This document shows, in pieces, positions 1 to 12,606 of a DNA stretch of 64,000 nucleotides. The position numbers and the translations under genes are program-made. The notes under the pieces were generated by a model. It was not told the DNA's origin and made no database searches. It saw nothing but the letters and a program-made list of their open reading frames with translations. Source of the stretch: Trichobilharzia regenti (taxonomy: Eukaryota; Platyhelminthes; Trematoda; Strigeidida; Schistosomatidae). Each line of letters opens with the position of its first letter. Position 1 is the stretch's first letter. The stretch lies in the NCBI GenBank assembly GCA_944472135.2, contig OX235266.1:15417925-15481924 (forward strand), given 5' to 3'.

Positions 1-1632
1 CCCACAGCCACGCTCAACCTTCCGAGCATCCAACACCTCCCTGAATGGGATATAGATACAGGTCCTCCGTCACTAACTGAGGTTACTAAAGCTGTCACCA
101 ATCTGAAACTAGGCAAAGCAGCGGGACCTGATGGAATGACTCCAGAGGTATTTAAGTACGGTGGAGACAGCTTACTGTCCGGATTAACTGAGGTACTAGG
201 CAGCGTCTGGGAATCAGAAGAAGTCCCATCGGGTTGGTGTAAGTCACTGATTATCCCCATATACAAGAAGGGAGACAAGTCTTCCTGTGATAATCACAGA
301 GGGATTAGCTTGACTAATATAGTATCTAAAGTCTTAGGCTCAATAATCATGCGTAGACTGAGTGGTGCTCGGGAAGCACAAACACGAGAGAGCCAGGCAG
401 GCTTTAGACCAGGAAGAGGGTGTATTGATCATATCTTCACCCTCCGACAGATTCTAGAACATAGGCATTCCTACCGGCGTCCAACAGTCATTATATTTCT
501 TGACCTAAAGGCAGCATTCGACTCTGTCGATCGGGAAGTTCTCTGGAGATGCTTGGCTGTAAAGGGAATTCCAAGAAAATATATTGCACTGATTAAGGCA
601 CTCTATTCGTACTCATACAGCCAGGTGAGGGCTTACGGCGAGCTGTCATCTGAACTGATGACGACCAGTGGTGTCCGTCAAGGATGCCCATTATCTCCTT
701 TTCTATTCAACTTCATCATAGATGTGTTAATGGACTTAACCCTAGGTGACTTCAGCGATTCAGGGATTGACTTGCTACCTGGGAATAATCTCGTTGACTT
801 GGAATATGCAGACGATATAGTCCTTCTAGGCGAAGACGCTGACGAAATGCAGAGTCTTCTAAACACCTTGAACCGCAATCTACGAATGTTTGGCATGCGA
901 TTCGCTCCCGCCAAATGCAAGATGATGTTACAGGACTGGACTACATCGACGCCTAGTTTAAAAATAGGAAGTGAAGTGGTAGAGCACGTTGACCGCTTCA
1001 CTTATTTGGGAAGTACCATCAGCCCCAACGGGCTGATCTCTGACGAAATCTCAGCACGAATACAAGGGGCTCGTTTCGCATTTGTTAGTTTACGCCGACT
1101 CTGGCGTAGACGAGATGTTCGACTATCGACCAAAGGGCGGGTGTACTGCTCATCAGTCCGCTCCGTCCTCCTTTATGGTTGTGAGACCTGGCCACTGAGA
1201 GTGGAAGACATGAAAAGACTAGCTGTCTTTGATCATAGGTGCCTGCGTTCTATTTCCCGTGTAAAGTGGCATAATAAGGTGAGCAACATGGAGGTTAGGC
1301 GTAGAGTTCTAGGTAAACAGGGGAAATCAATCGACGAAGTCGTGAAGCTACATCGACTGAGATGGTTAGGACATGTGTTACGTATGCCAAGCCATCGCCT
1401 CCCTCGACGAGCTATGTTAGCGGATATAGGGTCAGGCTGGAAAAAAGCTAGCGGCGGTCAAACAAAAACTTGGCATCAGTCAATGAAATCCACAACAGTT
1501 GGTCTAAGCCACGTAGGAAGGTGTAGACTTCCAGGCTGGGGTCCTCGGGACGGTAAAAATCTATGGTTGGAAACAATTGGTGACATGGCTCAAAATCGTT
1601 CTCAGTGGCGCAGATGCATCCACTCCCTGTGA
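1..1632 (+). CDS. RTE-type LINE reverse transcriptase ORF, 5' end outside window
   Basis: The frame is open from base 1 to TGA at 1630-1632; the first ATG is at 136, but the frame runs in from the left (GKAAGPDGMTPE is typical RT N-side sequence), so this is a 5'-partial ORF. Counting from Met136, visible RT motifs are AGFRPGRG (88-95), FLDLKAAFD with catalytic Asp123, GVRQGCPLSP (179-188) and YADD (224-227), all intact. The C-terminal part carries the LYGCETW and RLRWLGHVLRM segments common in RTE and related LINEs. No stop or frameshift over 544 codons, so this copy is young or still functional in this half. The endonuclease domain would lie left of the window. RTE clade assignment is by motif recognition. 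Confidence 0.85.
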   Translation, partial: PTATLNLPSIQHLPEWDIDTGPPSLTEVTKAVTNLKLGKAAGPDGMTPEVFKYGGDSLLSGLTEVLGSVWESEEVPSGWCKSLIIPIYKKGDKSSCDNHRGISLTNIVSKVLGSIIMRRLSGAREAQTRESQAGFRPGRGCIDHIFTLRQILEHRHSYRRPTVIIFLDLKAAFDSVDREVLWRCLAVKGIPRKYIALIKALYSYSYSQVRAYGELSSELMTTSGVRQGCPLSPFLFNFIIDVLMDLTLGDFSDSGIDLLPGNNLVDLEYADDIVLLGEDADEMQSLLNTLNRNLRMFGMRFAPAKCKMMLQDWTTSTPSLKIGSEVVEHVDRFTYLGSTISPNGLISDEISARIQGARFAFVSLRRLWRRRDVRLSTKGRVYCSSVRSVLLYGCETWPLRVEDMKRLAVFDHRCLRSISRVKWHNKVSNMEVRRRVLGKQGKSIDEVVKLHRLRWLGHVLRMPSHRLPRRAMLADIGSGWKKASGGQTKTWHQSMKSTTVGLSHVGRCRLPGWGPRDGKNLWLETIGDMAQNRSQWRRCIHSL

Positions 1633-1818
1633 CTTATGATCTTCAATGAAACTGTTTTGTATTTCTTTATTACTCCTTTGTCTCACACCTCTGCTCACTG
1701 TTTCTATTATGCTTTTCTTGTACTTTCTTCTCTTGCTTCGCGTGCTACACGGAATGTGGCGACTTGAACTTCCGCACATTTGTGCAAAGTTCTATGTCGA
1801 AAACAGACAGACAGACAA
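1..1818 (+). mobile_element. RTE-1 LINE copy, 3' part
   Basis: RT ORF followed by about 190 bases of 3' UTR ending in a short (CAGA)n tail at about 1802-1815. The same 3' UTR, with GTGGCGACTTGAACT and TGCAAAGTTCTATGT before the tail, recurs in at least nine other places here and defines this family, called RTE-1 in this annotation. Confidence 0.85.
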
Positions 1819-1819
1819 C

Positions 1820-2740
1820 CAGTTCTACTATCACGGTAACAACTTTGTTGCTTTTTTGATGACTTAATTTTGTTTGTTTGCTTGTTTCTTTAATTGCTTA
1901 TAATTCTTGTATATTCATTTAGAACTCTCACGTAATTTCGTATTCCTTACTTTGTTTCTATATGCATCCTGGGCAAAACTCAACCATCAAAATATTCATA
2001 TTACTCCGTAACTCTTTTTTAACAACTGTTTGTGACAACTCATCACTTCTGTCACTACCCTAGTTTCATTAACATTCAATTTTCTGGACCGCTTGTGTTT
2101 TACGTAACTCAGCTCAAAACCGACTAACTCTCACTCCTTTAGTTAAAATAATTATAACCAATTGTATTTTTGTCTGACAAACTTAATGTACACACATACA
2201 TGCAAAATAACTCAAATATATTTGTGATAGTACAGCTAAGAAAATGAATTCGCCAAAAGGAGACTTCGCTGAACTACATGTTTTGTTTTTATTATGTTTC
2301 TACAAGAAAATTCTGTAGGTATATCAAATGCATAAGCATTGGAAACGTCTTTAGGAAAAACAGGCAAGTAGTTCTATGTAGAAAAATGGATGTGCTATAA
2401 GACAACGCTATTATTATTATCGTTTCTTTTGACGACGATACCGGAGGACTAACTGGTGAAAGGATCAACTCCAATCACAGTAGTAACAGTCTTAACATAC
2501 CTCATACTACAAACCACATATACTTAATCCCAGCACTACTCCCTTTGGAGTCAACCAAAGCTACGACAGTCGAGTGGCGGGACAAGCTACGCAGAAGTTT
2601 ACCGAAGATCAGGAACCTATACCTTACAATCAAGAAGCGAGCACAAAGAAATCAAATTGGTTTATACTAGCTCGTAAAAATGATATTGGATATTGGAACG
2701 CTCGCTAACCAAGCACATTGCTTGGGTTGGACTTTCAGCC
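1820..2740. other. No gene seen
   Basis: AT-rich DNA after the LINE tail. Only short chance frames; no repeat recognised. Confidence 0.5.
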
Positions 2741-2744
2741 AACG

Positions 2745-2872
2745 AACTACTATAACTCGCCTAGCTTGTGCTAAGCCCGGAAAAGAAGGAACGTAGGGCA
2801 TGAAGCTAGCAACGTCACCATCGCTACTGGTACTTCAAAGCTCAAAGCTTTATGTTCTACTCGGAATGCAAA
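2745..2872 (+). repeat. Decayed SINE-B 3' half
   Basis: Matches the tail half of SINE-B: AAAGAAGGAACGTAGGGCATGAAGC, then ...CTGGTACTTCAAAGCTCAAAGCTTTATGTTCTACTCGGAATG. The tRNA-like head is not recognisable. Confidence 0.5.
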
Positions 2873-3256
2873 GAAATGCGGCGGCAAATTTTTTATAGAT
2901 ATTAGGAGCGGAAATGTCTAACTTCCCGTCACTCGAATTAACTAAGCCGGAATGTTCGGTCTCTGTTAGCATATTACCAACTATTACGGATAATTTGATC
3001 ATGATTTGGGAACGATTTGATGTCAATTGATTGGTAGTGGTTACTAAAGGAATCCAGGAAGATAGCTTCATCACAGCTGTCGATAAAGCTATTAAACACA
3101 TTTATAACCTATAAGAATATAATGTAGTTAGCTAGAAGCAATTAAAGAGCATGCTATATCGTAGAGCCTTACTGTAGTTGACATAAGCAGTAGAAACATT
3201 CTGTTTAAGATGAAAAAAAACCATTTTGTAAGAAGAAAATGACAACGAACCTAAAT

Positions 3257-3890
3257 TAGTGTCTGTCTGTCTATTTTCGACATAGAACTTTGCACCGATG
3301 TGTGGCAGTTCAAGTCGCCACACTCCACACCTTGTAGCACACAAAGTAAGAGAAGAAAGTAGAAGAAATGCATATTAGAGACAGTAAACAGAGGTGTGAG
3401 ATAAAGGAATAGTAATAATGAAGAACAATATAGTTTCATTGGAAATCACAAGTCACAAGGAGTGAATGCATCTGCGCCAGCCAGGCATTGAGAACGATCA
3501 CTTCCAGCCATTGGTTTTTAACGTCCCGAGGACCCCAATCAGTCAAGAAGGCCACACCTTCCTACGCGACTAGCTGGCTTAAACTAACTGTTGTGGACTT
3601 CATTGACTGATGAAGCCATGTTTTGGTTTGACCTTCACTAGCTCTTTTCCAGACTGACCCTATGTCAGCTAACATTGCCCATTATCGAGGAAGACGATGA
3701 CTAGACATACGTAACACATGTCCTAACCATTTCAGTCGATGTAATTTCACAGCCTCATCGATTGATTTCTCCTCCTTACCTAGCACTCGACGTCTAACTT
3801 CAATATTCCTCACCTTATTATACCACTCCCCACGGGAGTTAAAGCGCAGGCACCTATGATCAAAGACAGATAATATTTTCATGTAGACTA
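3257..3890 (-). mobile_element. RTE-1 LINE fragment
   Basis: 3' tail (TGTCTGTCTGTC on the plus strand) at 3263, 3' UTR, then the degraded C-terminal coding region read on the minus strand (HRCLRFNSRGEWYNKV, EVRRRVLGKEEKSIDEAVKLH, RLKWLGHVLRM at 3682-3870). 5'-truncated, frameshifted. Confidence 0.8.
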
Positions 3891-6800
3891 TAATCAAAAC
3901 CGAATACAAAGACATCTGGAATAGTATCCCTAAAGAAGTAGAAAATCACGAAAAATTTACTGTAACTTTAAGCGAGTAGAAATTTAAAACACCATTTGAG
4001 TTTATCGTCTACTTGTACTGACAAGACCAAGATATTATGACAGGATTAATTGAAGAGTTTCACTATATGGAGTCGGCAAGTGCAGCATTGCCTTCCTCTA
4101 CAGGTATCTTTAGACTGAAGGAGCTTAATGTAACTTGCAGGTTCACTGAATATGTTTTGGCTAACTCCAGAAAGTCTGAAGTCCGCAGAGACTACTATGC
4201 AGTTAATAGTAACATAACAGTAAATACGAAATTCTAGAGCTCAAAACACCATTTAATTGACAGTTAAAGTGGGACTTCGTTCTCTGTTTAGTTATAAAAT
4301 TAGTTGGCTTACAGTTTATATGATGGTTTGATTTTGATTTTGATTTTTGATTTACAGCTTGATGGTGCCCGCATCTTACCCAGGCCCGGAGACAATACCC
4401 ATTGTTTGGCTTTATTTATTCTCAATGGCAATGGAATCAAACCCACTATAAGGGTGAAATAGAATTCAAATGACTGCGTAATTAAATTTACAAGGTACAC
4501 ATCTCAGTGAGAACTAAAGCATCTTAAGCTGAAAGGTTCTGATGAAAAACCCACTTAGAAAATCCATTTTAAAACATACCGTATAGATCCACTCCTCACA
4601 CACTACGCATTCTTAAGGTACTCTAAGTATGCAGGACCTCACTTAAAATATTGCATGAAGACCCCGAGTTCATTCTTTAATGGAGCACAAGTCTTAGAGA
4701 AAGCACGAAGGACAAACGTCACGCTATTTAAAAGAATCTCGCATCTTCCTGATGGAAAGAGGGAGGAAAATCTATGTATCTTCATTATAATGCTGTAGGA
4801 GTCGTCTTATATTAAATGACGACTTAAATATTTTCCAATATTTTTTTCTCCTTCCAAGATACCTAACAAGCCACTACAAAAAGATGAATACACTAAGGTC
4901 AGACAAACAGGTTAAATTCAGTTGCTCGGATACGTTAGCCGAAAATCTGGAAATCATTACAGGATCAACAGGTATCGGCTTCAAAGATAAGATACAAAGA
5001 TAACCACAGGCAACCTTAGATCCAGGCTTAAGGTCAGCAGAAGTTATTCGCACAACGATAGACGATACGTGTCTAGAGGAATGTATCACAGGAGAAAATG
5101 ATCAAGGGAACTTTTTCGAAGAAACAGAGTTCTGGCGTAAATTATATTGAATTCTACCCAACTCTGAGAAGAGAACCTATATTTCTAGACTATATATAGT
5201 CAAATTATTATTAAGATATGTGGCTGAAATATTTGAAACAAGATCTTTTTGTGAATCTTTACAAAACAACAAGAAAACGTAATTCATCTAGATCGTGTAA
5301 TACATTTGCACAACACATTTCGAACAATCTTATCACAACACGTATTTTTTATATGATATATGAAAATAACAAAGCGTTAAGGAGTGACAGATAGACATCG
5401 GTTATGTCCAGGAGATATACATAAAGGTATCCTATATGGATGATCATAGCAGCTTAGTAACTAGAAAAAGTACGATGGCTGTGGTTAAAAAGACAATTTA
5501 TGCACTAAGATTTGAATAATTGAGAATGCAAACCACAAATATACATCTAAGCCCTCAAAACATACGAAAAATGATATCACATCTCCCTTCAAATGCACGC
5601 GTGGTTACGCATATATATAGAGGTAGGACTCGTCGATCTCAGTGAATATGGGCTTCACAAAATATCCCTAAGTGATTTCAGAAGCAAGCCGAATTTCCTG
5701 AAACCATGCATAGTGAAGACAGACGACCTAGTTGCTCCATTGTAATACATAGAGTACAGACACTGATGTTGACAGCTCTTTAGAAACTATCAACAAGACG
5801 CTTGGTGTGTATTTCAAAGTTTGAAGAATCCCTGGTGATAATGAAGTTTAAGCAGACTCTACGCGTTCACCACATTAAAACTCCCTCGGTAATCTTTGCA
5901 TTTATACCAGATTATATGCACTATCTACTTTATTTGGTTTATTGGTCTCCATTGTTATTTTAGCCTTCGTCATGGTCTAATAAGTTTAACTTCAGTGTTT
6001 CTCTAACCCTTCACGTTTTCCTCCTCATATATATGCCCATGGCGAGCACATGTCTGATCAGATTCTTTCAACAGTCCAACAAGAATCGATTAAAATTATT
6101 CCGAGAAACTACAGAAGACATATACACATTCTTTAGTTCTGTTGACATATAATTAGGTATAAAATACTCTTCACTTGTACACTGATGTTCCTCATGTTCG
6201 AATGAGTCTTAAGAATGCAAAGTGTTTACAAATGTATAAAACACTACTCAAAAGAGAACGCTAACAACAGAACACCTACCGAACAGGTGGTAACGCAACG
6301 TCCGTATCGTTGCGCAACCTTCAATATTCAACATTCGAGTAGTATGAAACAAACTTACTTATATGCGTCCTATTCTTGGAGACAAAAAACCGGCTGTTTG
6401 AACTTTTTCGGTGATATGCATGGTTTGACGCGCCAATTCACGGTCGTAAATTTTAGGGAGGCCAAAGGAGTACTGTGATTTTTTGAGATTGTGAACTGTA
6501 TTCAAACCGTGTCAGTGATGTGAGGGGAAGTTTTCTTTTGAATTATTTCTCGTCTACTGAAGTAAAATAAGTCAAGACAAAGATGACTGCAGACAAGTGT
6601 ATATATGTGCACATAGAATTTCAAAAATTTATTCCTCTTGTCTTCCGCCATTATAATACAAGTATGCGACCCTATAATTTGATGGAAACCACAATGACTT
6701 AAGGACAGACGCAGACAACTTCCTTCTTCTAATTGTTACCTCCATAAAAGACCCCAGTGTAACATACTGACTGGTATACATCCAACAGTGAAAAATGCAT

Positions 6801-7840
6801 TTCTTCCAGTATGAAGTTCCTGTTTTCACACACGTGGTTCATAGAGCACTTCAGTACTGCACAGTCACATTCGGTTTACTGAATATATGTAATAAATTTT
6901 CAGTAGAATATCACATGTCGCTGGATAAACACCAATGAAACCATCACTTGTTACGACGGTTGCATGATGTACGAATTGAAGTCTCTGAGGTGCTTAGGTC
7001 TAAACGTGACTTTCCAAATGGTGGATGCTAATGCTTTTGTCGGATAGCTTCCAACAGAACGGAGATGAATATTTTTAGTAGACGCTCACACGCCGCTTCT
7101 ATTTCAGATTATTGGAGTAAACTGAGTTCACGATACTTCTCCATACAACAGAGAACGGTTCGGGTGAAAATTCGACGATTTACCAACACTAATCCCGAAT
7201 ATGTCCAAAATAGCTTTGAAATGAATCTATGCGATGAAATATTTCATACTAGGGGTCACGACAATAGTTCACTGAGATACTACACCAACTTTTATGACGA
7301 AACCAGTTCTTGTAAGCCAATCACTGAATTTTTATTACAGACCACGGAGAGTCGAAGATTCTTTGGGCTCCCCTGAAATCTACATACCTCCGAAATGCGA
7401 AACAGCATTTCCGGTCACAAATTGATAGTTGTATGTGCTCTTACTAAAGTATTTTTAGGACTGGACTTATCCGGCGTGTTGGTTGGAATTTCGCTCAGTA
7501 AATTTTTTTGTCAATACTTTTTAATAAAATTTTAGTGTATACTTTTTGGATTGATAGGAATTCCCATTTCATGCCCAGATATGTTGGTGTCCACGTCATG
7601 TAATGTGACTGCGACACAGTCTTATCATATTGGTTGCAATGATTAGTGTTTCAGGCGAACTGTGGCAAAATAGCGCTATTATAAGGAAAACGGGATAGTT
7701 AAAGGATAATGTTATTTGCACAAATCGTTTACTTCATACAGAAGCTGCGAATTTCGGCATATTATGATTCAATAGAGATTTCACATCTACACATATCAAT
7801 GCAGCATATTTTTGTTTGAATAACAGTATTATTTGACAAA
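3890..7840. other. No supported gene
   Basis: About 4 kb of AT-rich DNA with only short frames. A stretch at 3925-3980 reads DIWNSIPKEVENHEKF, which resembles the C-terminus of a jockey/CR1-type RT, but it is too short to call. No host exon with splice borders was identified. Confidence 0.4.
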
Positions 7841-7846
7841 AAGTGC

Positions 7847-8029
7847 TTTCAGAATATGGGAATCACTTATAAACAGATATCGAATAAACTACCAATGGAA
7901 ATGCGTCAAGCAGGTGCATTGGCCTACTTCAAAAGAGTGCTTAACGACAAACTACAAGAGTTTGCAAACAATAGTAATTCTAGTTCCTATCTGAGAGCCT
8001 CCGAAATTATAGGTCCATTTAATGTATAA
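7847..8029 (+). pseudogene. Possible CR1/jockey-type RT C-terminal scrap
   Basis: Open frame of 60 codons ending in TAA; ISNKLPMEMRQAGALAYFKRVL has the pattern of the LINE RT C-terminus (WNSLP...R.A.SL..FK..L). A 3' UTR-like tail with repeated TTTATTTATTT follows at 8880-8925. Weak evidence, based on pattern only. Confidence 0.35.
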
Positions 8030-9730
8030 GCTTAAATACTACACCTGTTGTTTTCTGCCTATATTTATAATTTTAGATAAAACATTAACGATTAAGATAC
8101 TTGCCCTCAAACAGACAAGAAGTTTCGTTTGTTGAACTTCTACCCAACACAATAATTGGAATAAAATGGACATAAACCGACAACATGAAAAAGATATAAC
8201 TCACCACAGCATCACATGGACAGACGTACGCTCGTCGGACATCATATATGCCTCACCAACCACAACCCATCTTTCCTAAGATAATGTGATGAACTTATAT
8301 CCGTAATGTTGCTGAGCAGTTCATATTCACAACTGTCGGAACAGCTGAAATTGATAAACCTTCCTCACGAGATGAAAATACACACAAGCAGTAGAAATCC
8401 ATTAATTGATGCGTCTAAAGCTTATGTATTTTACTCCCAACAATGACATTGTAGATCAAATGAGATAAACATATCTCTGATTTCAAAATAACACATCAAT
8501 GAACTATAATTCAAGAATTCTTCACACAACAAAATTATGTATGAAAACTGACTTCAAGCTTTATTTTTTTTCCCAGGAACTTATAACCCATCCACCAAAG
8601 ACCTAGATTTTTTTGTTAATGCGAAGACAATACTTCTGTATTTCCTGATGTGTTGCACTCACTGATAATCTAGCGGATTTTTCCAACTATGCACAGAAAC
8701 GATTGTACATAAGTGAAAAGGATGTTTTATACTATTGGGATTAACATTTATCAAGTGTATGTATAATCTCCAGTGTACATGTTAAACATATTTTGCTATT
8801 GACTGTAAATTGTGACTGAATGATATGGTCCTATTTCTGTAACAATTTGATGATGCCTGCAAACTGGCGTCCCTCATGTACTGTACTATGAGAATAACTC
8901 TATTTATTTATTTCTTTAAATACTAACAGAAACATTTGAAGGAAAAGAAGTTGTGCATTTCACCGTATGTGTGCTTGGAGAAGAATTGTCGTAAGCAGAA
9001 AAGTTATCTCTAAATGGATTTAAAATATATTTACACCAAATCGTGCAGCGTTATTGTCAGAACACACTCAGAAACTGTCAGTGTCCAGCTCTTACTACGC
9101 TGGACCTCACGCTGTCCCTGGAGGACCTCCAGAAACGCTTTGTATTAACCAACGCGAAAAACCAGAATACAGATTGGCGACTCGAGAATCCCTTATTCTT
9201 ACGCCAATATGTAACCAACAATAAGGTTGTTACACACAAGGTTTGAGAATAAATGTTATAGCAATAAATCACGATACTACTTCTGATAGTTTTCCGTCTT
9301 CCACCAAACAGCGAGTGACGAGACGATGATTGCTGGATTGATGACTCTCGCGAGAAATATGTGGGAGTTGGGTTTGAGCAAACAACCATGAATTGATCGT
9401 TCAATCTTCCACTATATCGACACTTTTCTGGATCCCGATTGAGCTCTTGGGTATTAACTGAAGATTCGGAACAATTTTTACATAAAGTCTTTCAGTTAAC
9501 TCCACGTGACATCGTTTAGTGGCCCACTGGTCGCTCAAGTCCCAGTTTTCTAACTGCGCCTACATTCTCTGATTGAATTTCGTAGGTAACAGTACTCGGG
9601 CGAAGGAACTCACTCTAATATTAGAGTGGTTGTCTTTGCGACGATAAACCACTACACTCAGGGAATTCATCTGTACATATTGTGGACACAGGATTTACCA
9701 ATCCAGCAGTAACGGGCAATAAAATGGCGG
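8030..9730. other. No supported gene
   Basis: Short overlapping frames on both strands around 9043-9404 have no recognisable motif. Otherwise nothing seen. Confidence 0.4.
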
Positions 9731-9739
9731 ACTTTCCCA

Positions 9740-10173
9740 GTCGGTTGCCCTTTTTTGGACCTGGGATATGTGGGTGAAATCGTGGGCAGTTTTCCGTTCG
9801 AATGTGGGCAAAGTTGGAAAAGTTGGGCCGTTTTCGTTTGTAACATGGGTAAAGTGTTAATAAGTGGGCAATTTTCTAAAATGACATGGGCGAACGGGGA
9901 AGAGATGGGTATATTTTTAATTTCTGTACACGGGATAAGTGGGTGAATACGTGGGTCACGCGGGAAAACTGGGAAAAAGTGGGACGAAAATATTTTATCC
10001 GGAAATGTGCAAACGGGGAAAAGGTAGCCAGTGTGGACAAAGTGGGTAAAATCTGTTGCATTTACACCACCGTTTTCCCATCTGTTTGCCTATCAAAACT
10101 ACCCGTTCAGCCCAAGTTTTGACCACATTGCCCAGGTGCATTAACCGACCTAACCCTAAACAATTGTTTAGGG
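9740..10173. repeat. GTGGG-rich, strand-biased segment
   Basis: GTGGG/TGGGC/TGGGA units recur irregularly every 10-40 bases on the plus strand to about 10045 (ATGTGGGTGAAATCGTGGGC...). After about 10070 the bias flips to CCC (TTTCCCATC, TACCCGTTC, AGCCCAAG, TTGCCCAGG). GACCTGGGATATGTGG at the left and the complement of CCACATTGCCCAGGTG at the right are similar inverted ends. Frames in it are by-products of the base bias. Unclassified. Confidence 0.55.
10154..10173. repeat. Perfect 20-base palindrome
   Basis: CCCTAAACAATTGTTTAGGG, self-complementary over all 20 bases, at the right edge of the GTGGG-rich segment. Confidence 0.8.
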
Positions 10174-10174
10174 C

Positions 10175-11335
10175 ATCTTCTAATGAATCCCTTTGGCGGT
10201 ACGGTATAATTAGATAACTTTGGTAACCCTCGCCAATTTATCATCTTGATTAAACTTTCTTTTTATCAACAAAATTTCATGTGTTTGCACAACGATACCT
10301 TCTCCTACCAATAGGACAGATAAATCGTCAATTTTCCAAGATGTCACAATGTCACTACAGTGCTGGGGTCAATGAACGTTTAACATGAGATTTTTCTCTT
10401 CCAGAAGCCCCAGCTCATACAGTGTGCTTTAAAATCCAGTGATTGAAGATATAGAAAATCTCATTTGGTGGTGGGTGGGGTTGTAGGGGACTAGTAGGAG
10501 AGCCCATTAGCATTACAAATATGCAAATAAAAATCCAGGTCAGTGAGACGATAGGGTTAATATATATTATCAAAAAATGCAGTAATGTTTTATATTAATG
10601 AAAGGGTTACTTGATTATATCGTTAAAGTCCGCCGCTAAAAATTATCAATATAATCCAAGGAAGCGTTCACTGTTGGAATGCGTCAGCTGGCAGATGCTG
10701 TGGACTTGTTATAGAGTTGCCTTCGGATAATGATAATGGACTCCTGCAATAAATCCAAAGTATACAACATGGCATGAGTGTAGCAGGTGAGCAGAAATGG
10801 CCAGAGAGAAGGCGAAGCCTCCAACAGTATGGTGTATTTCGTGTAGTACATGGAAGTAGTTGTAAAGTACACCTATACCAACCGTAAACATGCTTTTTTA
10901 TCTAATTTGTACACTTGTATTATATGTGTATACAGACCAGTTTTATATATACTTCGCAAACATTTGTCAGTTTACTGTTGAACATTACCTTGAGACAATT
11001 TCGAAATTTGACTACTGCTTTAATAAGCGATAGTACTCTACGCAAGTGCCTCTTGATTTTACGCTGTGGGCGTCGAGTAGCCACAACGTCTGCGCACATC
11101 AATAAAAGTGAAGAAGTACTAGAATATACGTGTGTGCAAGTTTAGTCAAATAACGCACGCAACAGTTGTATTTCAGCAAGAATCGTTTTAAACAAAAATC
11201 ATGTACAAAGTCTCTAATTTCTACAACTAACAAAAAGTGTGCAATCATATTGTTACGTACTCCACAGGGTCAGGAAAAAATTTTCCTACGAAATAACATG
11301 ACCATCAGCTTAACATCAATGACACTAACTAGAAT
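10175..11335. other. No supported gene
   Basis: AT-rich, with several 60-90 codon frames on both strands (for example 10684-10891 minus) that show no family motif. Confidence 0.4.
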
Positions 11336-11339
11336 CCAA

Positions 11340-11590
11340 CAATTATTACAATGGAAAACATCTCTAGCGGTAAATAATTCCCCAAAATTATTGACCACAG
11401 CAATCACTCACCATTGGATGCTGACCACCACTGTTTAAGTCGACTTGTTTAGCTGAAGGCTTCCGGTCAAGCATCCCCGCCATTTGATACCCTGTCGTGT
11501 CACGTGCCACACGATCGCTAGCCAGCCAAAGGTTCGTCTGACGGCTTGTTTTAGTCCCGAAATATATCACGTAGTTTGGACGATCAAATA
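11340..11590 (+). repeat. Unknown repeat F, copy 1
   Basis: Shares order and wording with 12325-12565: TAAATAATTC.CCAAAAT, GCTGAAGG.TCCGGTCAAGC, a GTGTCACGT segment, TCCCGAAATATATC.CGTA.TTTG.ACGATCA. The two copies are clearly related but diverged. Family not recognised. Confidence 0.55.
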
Positions 11591-12324
11591 CTGGCTTTTG
11601 CTTTGTTTTTGGTACGCGAGAATTTATAAGTTAGAAGTTGATGTATAAGAAATTCCGTCAACCTCTAAAGATCTATAGATCTTCTATAGCATCATAAACT
11701 CGTAATCCTTCCACTGGAAAAATTGTATTTCCGATCAGTTCTATTTGTAGACATAACTGAATTACATCACCTATGCCAAATTTCATACGAAAGTCAGTTA
11801 GAGCAGATACCTGACTTCGGTCGAACGGAATAACAGCGGGAACGCGATCGTTCTACTCAAGACATTTGATGAGGTTTTAGCCTATGGATGTCTAAATCTT
11901 AACTTACCCGCAAGGCTTTTAATGTTGGAATGTTTATCCCCGAAAAATATCTGCACATCAGAAAATTTTCTACATTTTATTGTTTAAAATATTTCCTTAT
12001 ACAGGATCTTCAAGTAAAATAGTAATCGGTGGTATATCGCTTGGTAAAATGTTGCTGTTTATGAATCGAAAACCCACCTTTTATGGCATTTTCCCTTCGA
12101 CTACATCAAGAAATATATAGTAGGTTGGAATCTGTTCAAAAGTATGTTTTACTATCCAAAGACACATTAAATGATCGAAACAACGAGAAATGAAGAAAAC
12201 TGGATTTTTACATTTTGTGGAAATCTAGGTGAACTAGTGATTTACGTCACTATTATTCCTGAACTTCACAAATCGCCTGTCGAATAAGTTAAGCTTCTTG
12301 GCCATCCCTACTGTTTTGATGCTG

Positions 12325-12565
12325 TAGCCATAAATAATTCACCAAAATGACTGGCGTATATAATTTTCCCCCCAACACTGGACTCTGACCTCAACTGTTT
12401 ATTTCAAATCGTTAAGCTGAAGGTTCCCGGTCAAGCGTTCAGGGCATTCGGCACAGTGCTGTGTTACTTTCCAGCGTTCGTGCATAATCCTCAGCTAGCA
12501 ATGCAGTAAGAACCTCACTACGATACTTATCCCGAAATATATCTCGTATTTTGAACGATCACTTT
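12325..12565 (+). repeat. Unknown repeat F, copy 2
   Basis: Same orientation as copy 1, about 1 kb downstream; includes GCTGAAGGTTCCCGGTCAAG and ATCCCGAAATATATCTCG. Confidence 0.55.
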
Positions 12566-12571
12566 GGAGTT

Positions 12572-12606
12572 TTAAGGTGGGAGTGCTGCAATGAGTCCCA
12601 CCTTAA
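12572..12606. repeat. Stem-loop, 11 bp perfect stem
   Basis: TTAAGGTGGGA at 12572-12582 and TCCCACCTTAA at 12596-12606 pair perfectly around a 13-base loop, between repeat F and the PLE body. Confidence 0.75.

Noticed and set aside
7065..7376. 103-codon frame MNIFSRRSHAAS...
   Set aside because: Open but with no recognisable domain, and surrounded by DNA with no other sign of a gene. Kept as unassigned.
9078..9404. 108-codon minus-strand frame
   Set aside because: No motif, no supporting splice sites, overlapped by another open frame on the plus strand; likely chance.
10148..10175. CTAACCCTAAAC as telomere repeat
   Set aside because: Only about one and a half units, part of a palindrome; no array.
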